Of a stretch of DNA of 64,000 nt, positions 58,761-64,000 are shown in pieces (position 1 is the stretch's first letter; each line of letters starts with the position of its first letter). The stretch is taken from the NCBI GenBank assembly GCA_020850355.1, contig JADZEX010000029.1, forward strand, positions 32,948-96,947. Direction: 5' to 3'. The DNA comes from Fimbriimonadaceae bacterium. GTDB taxonomy: Bacteria; Armatimonadota; UBA10988. The translations under genes and the position numbers were made by a program. Under the pieces are notes generated by a model. The model had not been told where the DNA came from, ran no database searches, and worked only from the letters and a program-made list of their open reading frames with translations.

Positions 58761-59518
58761 CGATCGATGCCAACGCCGCGACGGGACATTGGCCCAGCCG
58801 GCCCGGCGGCCGCGCTACGGTCGGGGCGGTCTGGCGCGCGCTGGCCGCCGCTGGGATCGACCAGGCCTTCGTCTCGTCGCTGGAGTCGGCCTGGTGCCGC
58901 AACCCACATGCGCCGAATGCCAAGCTGATCGAAGACTGCGGCGACCACCCGGAGCTGTCGCCGGTGCCGACGCTCGACCCGACCGTCCACACCTGGCGCG
59001 ACGAACTGGCGCATGTCGCGCGCAGCGGCAGTGTGCGGATGGTGCGGCTGCTGCCGGCCTATGGTCCCTACGACCTCGAAGACGCCGACGAGATGATCGA
59101 CGAGATCCGCCTCGCCGGGCTGGCGGTGCAGGTGCAGACCCGGCTCGACGACCCGCGGCGGCAGCATCCCCTGGCGCAGGTGCCCGACGTCCCGGCGTCC
59201 GCCGTGGTCGCCCTGGCCCGCCGCCACCCCGCCACGACCGTCGTGATCGGCGGGGCCCGCGGCGCCGAGCTGCGCGCCGCGGCGGCCGAGATTCTGGATC
59301 TCAAACTGCTCTACGCCGACACCAGCCAATGCGATGGCATGGATGGCGTGAAGCTGCTCTGCGACGCCGGCCTGACCGACCGCCTGCTGTTCGCCACCCA
59401 CTACCCGTTGTTTGAGATCGCCGCCGGCCTGCGCCGGGTGCTGGACGACCTCGACGACGACCGCGCTGCCGCGCTGCTCGGCCAGAACGCCGCCCGGGCG
59501 TTGTGGCGGCGGAGCTGA
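58757..59518 (+). CDS. Degenerate amidohydrolase-2-like protein
   Basis: A 253-residue protein with the same barrel layout as its neighbour but without the metal site. The start reads TIDANAATGHWPSRPGG where the active enzyme has DIHVHP; the C-terminal LLFATHYPLF replaces the SDxP aspartate. Many environmental bacteria have this N...GxWP type next to a canonical copy. It may be a regulatory or structural subunit of a heteromer. The ATG overlaps the preceding stop. The 3' end is one base from the convergent kinase gene. Confidence 0.82.
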   Translation: MTIDANAATGHWPSRPGGRATVGAVWRALAAAGIDQAFVSSLESAWCRNPHAPNAKLIEDCGDHPELSPVPTLDPTVHTWRDELAHVARSGSVRMVRLLPAYGPYDLEDADEMIDEIRLAGLAVQVQTRLDDPRRQHPLAQVPDVPASAVVALARRHPATTVVIGGARGAELRAAAAEILDLKLLYADTSQCDGMDGVKLLCDAGLTDRLLFATHYPLFEIAAGLRRVLDDLDDDRAAALLGQNAARALWRRS

Positions 59519-59519
59519 C

Positions 59520-62486
59520 TTAGGAGCTGGCCCCGAGCTGCTGGAACCGCCGCGGCGCCGCGGAATCCGGTGGCCGCGGCGTTGGCGCGACCGGCGCTCG
59601 GCCGTACTCCCGGAGCGCGGCGCGGAAGGTGGCGAAAGTGGCCGGTTTGGCCAGCACGGCGTCCACCGCGGGGGGCACCTCCTCGGTCGCCTGCATCAGG
59701 CTGCCGAACCCCGTGAGCATCAGAATCGGCACCTCCGGATCACGCTGCCGCAGCAGCAGCGCCACCTGGTCGCCGTTCATCCCCGGCATCGCGCGGTCGG
59801 TGATCACAAGATCGAACTGCCCCGGCGCCCAGGCCGCCAGGGCCTCCGCCCCGCTGCCGACCGCCAACACCTCGTGGCCGTCGGACTCCAGGTAGACTTG
59901 AGCGGCCAGACGAGCGGTCGGCTCGTCGTCGATTAGCAGCACCCGCCGGCGGTCGCCGGGGCCTTCGGACTGCGCCGTGGGGGCCGCCGAGCGGTTGCCC
60001 AACGCTGGGAAGTGCAGGCCGAAGGTGGTGCCGCTGCCGGGCGTGCTGCGGATCTCCAGCCGACCTTCATGGCGCTGCACGATGCCGTAGACCATCGCCA
60101 GCCCGAGGCCGGTGCCGTGGTCGCCCTTGGTGCTGTAGAACGGTTCCAGGCAGCGGCGGCGGACTTCCTCGGACATCCCGGCCCCGTTGTCGGTGACCTC
60201 CAGGACGACTTCGCCGCCGAGCTGCCGGGCGCTGATTCGGATCCGACCCGGCCCGCCGCCCGAGCCACGCTGCGCGATGGCGTCCGCGGCGTTGAAGACC
60301 AGGTTGACGAGGGCTTCGCGGAGCTCGTTCTGGTTGCCGTAGACGGTCGCCGGGCCGGCCGGCGCGACCTCGACGGCGATGGTGATCCCGGCCGCCAAGG
60401 CCTCGTCACGCCACCGCGGTCGGGCCATCGCCACGGCCTGCTCGGCCAGTTCGCCGAGTTCCACCGGCGCCAGCGCGTCGAGCTCTTCGCGGTGCCGGTA
60501 GAAGTCCCGCAGGCGCTGCACAATGGCCGCGGCGTCGAGGGCGCTGAGGTGGATCACTTCCAGCTTCTGGCGCGCTTTGGCGGCATCCTCCAGCGCGGCG
60601 GGCACCCGCAGCAACATCTCGCTGTAGGCCACAATCGGCGCCAAGGTGTTGTTGAAGTCGTGGGCGATACCGCTGGCCATCGACCCGAGCGCGCGGAGGC
60701 GCTCTTGCTCAATCACCTGCTGCTGCGTCGACTGCAGATCGCTGAGCGCTCGCTGCAACTGCTCATGGCTGCCGCGCAGCGCCTGCTCGCTCTGGTAGCG
60801 CGCCGACTCGGCCAGGTTACGAATATCGATCTCGGCGCGCAGGGCCTCGTTGGCGCGCTGCAGTTCAACGGTGCGCTCCGTGATGCGGCACTCCAGGTGC
60901 TCCTGCGCCGCGGCCAGCGCCTCGGCCTGGACCTGCCGCTGGATGGCTGCCCCGAGGGCCTCGGCGGCGGTCATCAGCAGACTGATCTCGGGCCACTGGA
61001 AGTCCCGTTCGTAGCGACACTCATCGAACCCGACGAAGCCCCACCAGGTGCCGTCGACGCTGACCGGCACCGCGACCAGGGCCTGGATGCCCTGCGGCTC
61101 GAGCGCCGCCCGCTCGTCGGCGCCGAAATCGCGGACGAGACCGTGGATCGCGCTGCCTGCCGCGAAGGCGGCCGACCAGCGCGAGAACCCGGCTGCCTGC
61201 ATCGGGATGCCCTGCAGCTCAGGGTTGTCGATTTCCGGTGTGATGCCGTCCGCGACCCACTCGTAGCGCTGGCTGACGGTTTCCTCGCCATCGTCGCCGT
61301 CATGTCGCTCGAAGAGGTAGACCCGGCTGACCTCGGCAGCCGCGCCTAGCTTGGCGAAGACGGCGTCGATGCGGTCGCGCCAGGAGCCGGGTTGAAGCAG
61401 CCGGGTGGCGGTCTCGGCGACGGCGGCCAGCAACGTCTCGTGCCGGCGGAGCGCCTGCTCGATCAGTGCTCGTTCGCGGATCTCCAGTTGCGCCTCTTCC
61501 ATCAGGCGCTGGTTGTCGCGCGACCAGACCAGGTGGCGGTAGACCATCAGACCGTAGATGGCCACGCCCGCCAGCCCGAACCGCACGAATGGCGAGCTGT
61601 CAGCGCGGGGATGAGTGGCCAGCAGCAGGGCGATCGGGGCCATCGGCAGGGCGAAGGGCAGTACCTGCATGAACCGCCGCGTGGGACTCGGCAGGGCCTC
61701 CTCGGAGCTGGCAGTGCGGGGCTGCCGCAGGTCCTGGACCGCTGCCAGCAGGGCGCCGACGTAGAGCAGCATCTCGCCGAGCTCGACCGGGCCGCCGTGC
61801 ACGTAGGTTCCGCTGACCGTCGCGTAGAGCAGCCAGAGGTCAGCGCCGAACAGCCCGAGCGCGCTCAAGATCAGCCAGCCGGCTGCCCGCGGCGTCCCTT
61901 CGCCGCGCTCCAGGCCTGCCAAGAGGGGCAGCATCAGCAGCAGGTCCAGCAGCGGATAGACCACCAGCAGGGCCGCGTGGGTGGCTGGCGCCGCATGGCG
62001 CGGGCCGGCCGGCAGCGCGACCGCCAGTTCGGCCAGGGCCAGCGCGGCGGCCGCCAGCACCAGCGCTTTGTCGAGCAAGCAGCGCAGGCGCCGCCGCCGC
62101 TGCCGCGGCCAGCCGCTGAGCAGCCAGGCGCCGGCGATCAGCGGGCCGTAGGCCAGCAGGTAGAGCAGCAGCGCGGTGGTCTCCGCCGGCTCGCGGCCGG
62201 CGACCAGGGCTTGCCAGCTCCAGACCGCGTTGCAGCCGCCGTAGAGGCCCAGGCCGATCGCCAGCAGCAGCCAGCCCGTGGCCGGCGCCACCCGGCGGCG
62301 ACGGCTGGCAGAGGCGGCCAGCAGCGCCACCACGCCCAGCAGCGGGCCGCCGACGCTGAGGCCGCCGGAGAGCCCGCTGTGGACCGCTGGCTGCCAGAGG
62401 CTGGGCCAGCAAAGCGCCACCTGCAGCGCCAGCAGGATACCGGCCGCCGCCACGACAGCACGCTCACGAGTTCGGATCTGCGCCAT
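59520..62486 (-). CDS. Membrane hybrid histidine kinase with GAF and C-terminal receiver
   Basis: A 988-residue sensor kinase. Residues about 10-330 contain roughly eight to ten hydrophobic helices. A coiled linker and a GAF domain follow (about 350-510), then a coiled coil and the kinase core: H-box MASGIAHDFNNTLAPIVAYS, N-box ELREALVNLVFNAADAIAQR, G1 DNGAGM and G2 GTGLGLAMVYG. A receiver domain ends the protein (VLLIDDEPTARLA, phospho-acceptor region DLVITDRAMPGMNG, conserved K in VLAKPATF). Unlike the hybrid at 1316 the ATPase boxes are intact. It is transcribed convergently with the amidohydrolase pair; no partner regulator is adjacent. Confidence 0.9.
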   Translation of the reverse strand: MAQIRTRERAVVAAAGILLALQVALCWPSLWQPAVHSGLSGGLSVGGPLLGVVALLAASASRRRRVAPATGWLLLAIGLGLYGGCNAVWSWQALVAGREPAETTALLLYLLAYGPLIAGAWLLSGWPRQRRRRLRCLLDKALVLAAAALALAELAVALPAGPRHAAPATHAALLVVYPLLDLLLMLPLLAGLERGEGTPRAAGWLILSALGLFGADLWLLYATVSGTYVHGGPVELGEMLLYVGALLAAVQDLRQPRTASSEEALPSPTRRFMQVLPFALPMAPIALLLATHPRADSSPFVRFGLAGVAIYGLMVYRHLVWSRDNQRLMEEAQLEIRERALIEQALRRHETLLAAVAETATRLLQPGSWRDRIDAVFAKLGAAAEVSRVYLFERHDGDDGEETVSQRYEWVADGITPEIDNPELQGIPMQAAGFSRWSAAFAAGSAIHGLVRDFGADERAALEPQGIQALVAVPVSVDGTWWGFVGFDECRYERDFQWPEISLLMTAAEALGAAIQRQVQAEALAAAQEHLECRITERTVELQRANEALRAEIDIRNLAESARYQSEQALRGSHEQLQRALSDLQSTQQQVIEQERLRALGSMASGIAHDFNNTLAPIVAYSEMLLRVPAALEDAAKARQKLEVIHLSALDAAAIVQRLRDFYRHREELDALAPVELGELAEQAVAMARPRWRDEALAAGITIAVEVAPAGPATVYGNQNELREALVNLVFNAADAIAQRGSGGGPGRIRISARQLGGEVVLEVTDNGAGMSEEVRRRCLEPFYSTKGDHGTGLGLAMVYGIVQRHEGRLEIRSTPGSGTTFGLHFPALGNRSAAPTAQSEGPGDRRRVLLIDDEPTARLAAQVYLESDGHEVLAVGSGAEALAAWAPGQFDLVITDRAMPGMNGDQVALLLRQRDPEVPILMLTGFGSLMQATEEVPPAVDAVLAKPATFATFRAALREYGRAPVAPTPRPPDSAAPRRFQQLGASS

Positions 62487-62583
62487 GCTCTTGTTTCGGC
62501 CCCTCGCCCGGATGCTTGAGCTATTCCTCGTCCGGGCCGCGGCGCGACACGACCGCAGGCCATCCCCGGTTCACCCAACGCAG

Positions 62584-62611
62584 CCGCGCCACGCCTGGCG
62601 GCGTGGCGCGG
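62584..62611 (-). terminator. Perfect GC hairpin downstream of the M16 peptidase gene
   Basis: A 12-bp perfect inverted repeat (62584-62595 CCGCGCCACGCC with 62600-62611) and a 4-base TGGC loop. It lies 25 bases past the stop of the minus-strand peptidase gene. No T-run follows, so it may be a U-less terminator or a 3'-end stabiliser. Confidence 0.5.
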
Positions 62612-62636
62612 TCCAGAGCGGCGCGGCGGCGGACTG

Positions 62637-63866
62637 CTAGGACAACTGCTCGAGCGGCCCGACGGCGACCACGCTGAGCGGTTCGAAGGCTAGCTCCTGC
62701 AACAGGGCGTTGCAGTCGGCGGCGGTGATCTGCTCCAACTGCGCGGCGGTCTCCGAGATCGGGGTCACCGCGCGCCGGTAGGTCCAGTCGAAGCCGACGC
62801 TGATCAGCCGGTGCAGCGGCGTCTCCGCCTGAAGCACCAGCCCCGTGGCGAACCGCCGCACCGCGCGTTTGACCTCGTCCTCGCGCAGCCCTTCGCGACA
62901 GGCGGTCGCCAGCTCGCCGCGGAAGATGTCGAGGACCTCCTGGGCGCGGTCGGGATCGCAGGCCAGCACGCCGGTGAAGAGGCCCGCCTGATCCTCCTCG
63001 TCGTGGTAGAACGAGGCGTCTTCGGCCTTGCCGGGATGGACCAGTGCCCAGTGCAGGCGAGAGGCCTTCCCCGAACCGATCGCCGCGGCCGCCGCCGAGG
63101 CCACGTAACGCCGCGGATCCTGGGCACTCAAGCCAGGGCAGAGCACATACAGGTTGACCTGCTTGAAGCGGTCGGTGCTGACCACCTCGACGCCGCCACC
63201 GCCGCTGGGCGCGGTCAGCGCGCGGGTCGCGCCCTGCGGCTCCCAGGCCCCGCAGAGCGCGGTGACCTGGGCCACGGCGGCGTCCCAGTCGTACTTCCCC
63301 GACATCGCGAAGGTCAGGTTGTCGGCGGCGTAGCGGCGGGTGAAGTAGTCCGCCATCTGGTCGCGGCCAAGCGCCGTGATGCTGGCGCTGCTGCCCAGCA
63401 CGCTGTTGCCGAGCGGGTGGCCGGCGTAGTGGCGCTGGCGGCAGTGGTCGTGCGCCACCCACAGCGGGCGATCCTCGTACATCGCGATCTCTTCGAGGAT
63501 GACGTTCTTCTCCATGTCGAAGTCGGTCGTCCGCAGCGCGGGGCGCATCATCTGGCCGAGCAGCCCGATGATGTCGCCCTGGTACTCCGGTAGGACCTGC
63601 CCGAAGTAGACCGTGTTCTCCTCGGAGGTGAACGCGTTGTACTGCGCGCCGATGCGGTCGAAGGTCTTGTTGATGTCGTCGTAATCGAGCGTCGCGGTGC
63701 CCTTGAAGAGCATGTGTTCGAGGAAGTGCGAGACGCCGCTCTCGGGTCCTGTTTCGTCCCGCGATCCGGTGCGGCAGAAGAAACCGGCGGCCATGCTGAG
63801 CGCCTCGGGGCTGTACTCCCCGACCAGTTGCAGGCCGTTCTCAAGCGTCGCGAAGTCGTATCGCAT
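62637..63866 (-). CDS. M16-family zinc peptidase
   Basis: A 409-residue insulinase/processing-peptidase family protein. The inverted zinc motif HxxEH is H47-FLE-H51 in GVSHFLEHMLFKGT, and the distal glutamate lies in NVILEEIAMYED. The C-terminal half has the usual second M16 domain with an R/Y pair (RRAVTPISETAAQLEQI). The length is that of single-unit bacterial M16 proteins. Such genes often follow pnp in other bacteria. The upstream frame here ends 9 bases before its ATG, consistent with an operon. Confidence 0.93.
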   Translation of the reverse strand: MRYDFATLENGLQLVGEYSPEALSMAAGFFCRTGSRDETGPESGVSHFLEHMLFKGTATLDYDDINKTFDRIGAQYNAFTSEENTVYFGQVLPEYQGDIIGLLGQMMRPALRTTDFDMEKNVILEEIAMYEDRPLWVAHDHCRQRHYAGHPLGNSVLGSSASITALGRDQMADYFTRRYAADNLTFAMSGKYDWDAAVAQVTALCGAWEPQGATRALTAPSGGGGVEVVSTDRFKQVNLYVLCPGLSAQDPRRYVASAAAAAIGSGKASRLHWALVHPGKAEDASFYHDEEDQAGLFTGVLACDPDRAQEVLDIFRGELATACREGLREDEVKRAVRRFATGLVLQAETPLHRLISVGFDWTYRRAVTPISETAAQLEQITAADCNALLQELAFEPLSVVAVGPLEQLS

Positions 63867-63875
63867 GGGTCTGTC

Positions 63876-64000
63876 CTAGGAGCCTGTCCAACGGTTCCCC
63901 GCGATGCCGGGCGCTCCTGCCTTGCGGCGGCCGCTCGGCTCGCCGCCGCCGCTGCCCGGTCCGGCCGGCGCGTCTGACCGCGCTGGTGGCGCGCCACACG
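63876..64000 (-). CDS. Possible C-terminal tail of an upstream gene (partial)
   Basis: On the minus strand an open frame enters from outside the window and stops at TAG (complement of 63876-63878), 9 bases before the peptidase ATG. The visible 40 residues are glycine-, serine-, proline- and arginine-rich (PAGPGSGGGEPSGRRKAG), like the basic low-complexity tails of some RNA-binding proteins. The identity is unknown. Confidence 0.3.
   Translation of the reverse strand, partial: CGAPPARSDAPAGPGSGGGEPSGRRKAGAPGIAGNRWTGS

Noticed and set aside
62487..62583. A promoter for the membrane hybrid kinase
   Set aside because: The 97 bases upstream of its start show no convincing -10/-35 pair on the minus strand; the region appears to hold only the nearby hairpin.

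Overview
The window is a very G+C-rich, densely coded bacterial chromosome segment. Genes often overlap by 4 bases (ATGA, GTGA) or share TGATG junctions, and no gap exceeds about 150 bases. I saw no rRNA, tRNA, CRISPR array, insertion sequence or prophage. The organism is a flagellated, chemotactic bacterium with type IV pili, lipoproteins and many secreted carbohydrate-active proteins. Together with an LCP protein, a translin-family protein and several Gfo/Idh/MocA, TIM-barrel and FAD proteins, this suggests a lineage such as Armatimonadota or a relative. That placement is a weak inference, not a reading.

Layout. 1-4354: the 3' part of folD, then fliS behind a near-consensus sigma-28 promoter, a REC-GAF-kinase hybrid, cheD and an HDOD protein. 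4408-11431: a textbook TTGACA-N18-TATACT promoter, a membrane protein, three tandem PilT-type ATPases, alr and a lipoprotein. 11448-19975: translin-like protein, asparaginase II, a GH36-like hydrolase, and three secreted or envelope carbohydrate-related proteins. 20015-28733 (minus strand): an LCP protein with its own promoter, downstream of a seven-gene operon. That operon encodes an unusual Hsp70-like ATPase, two GrpE-like proteins, a membrane coiled-coil protein, an apparently inactive trypsin-like membrane protein and two proteins of unknown function.

28832-37069: a long plus-strand gene run with a lipoprotein, two PspB-like proteins, a methyltransferase, a class-I glutamine amidotransferase-like hydrolase, an oxidoreductase, endonuclease V, a LURP-one-like protein, an M20 peptidase, a polysaccharide deacetylase and an FAD oxidoreductase. 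37129-37960: a ParE-type toxin-antitoxin pair plus an orphan antitoxin. The two antitoxin genes share a 141-bp direct repeat covering promoter and N-terminus. 37957-49834: FAD oxidoreductase, GH17-like lipoprotein, nagB and a sugar isomerase on the minus strand. Divergent from them are a DHDPS-fold protein without its catalytic lysine, a secreted protein and a large secreted hydrolase.

49924-57901: a tandem cold-shock-domain protein, a 1277-residue STAND NTPase with HEAT repeats and a PQQ-type propeller, an NfeD protein and an SPFH/stomatin protein, apparently one transcription unit. 57918-63878: a paired canonical and degenerate amidohydrolase, a membrane hybrid histidine kinase, an M16 peptidase and the tail of an upstream gene.

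The two strongest candidates for an undescribed system are the Hsp70/double-GrpE envelope operon and the CSD-STAND-NfeD-SPFH operon. All assignments come from reading motifs and context; no database search was run.
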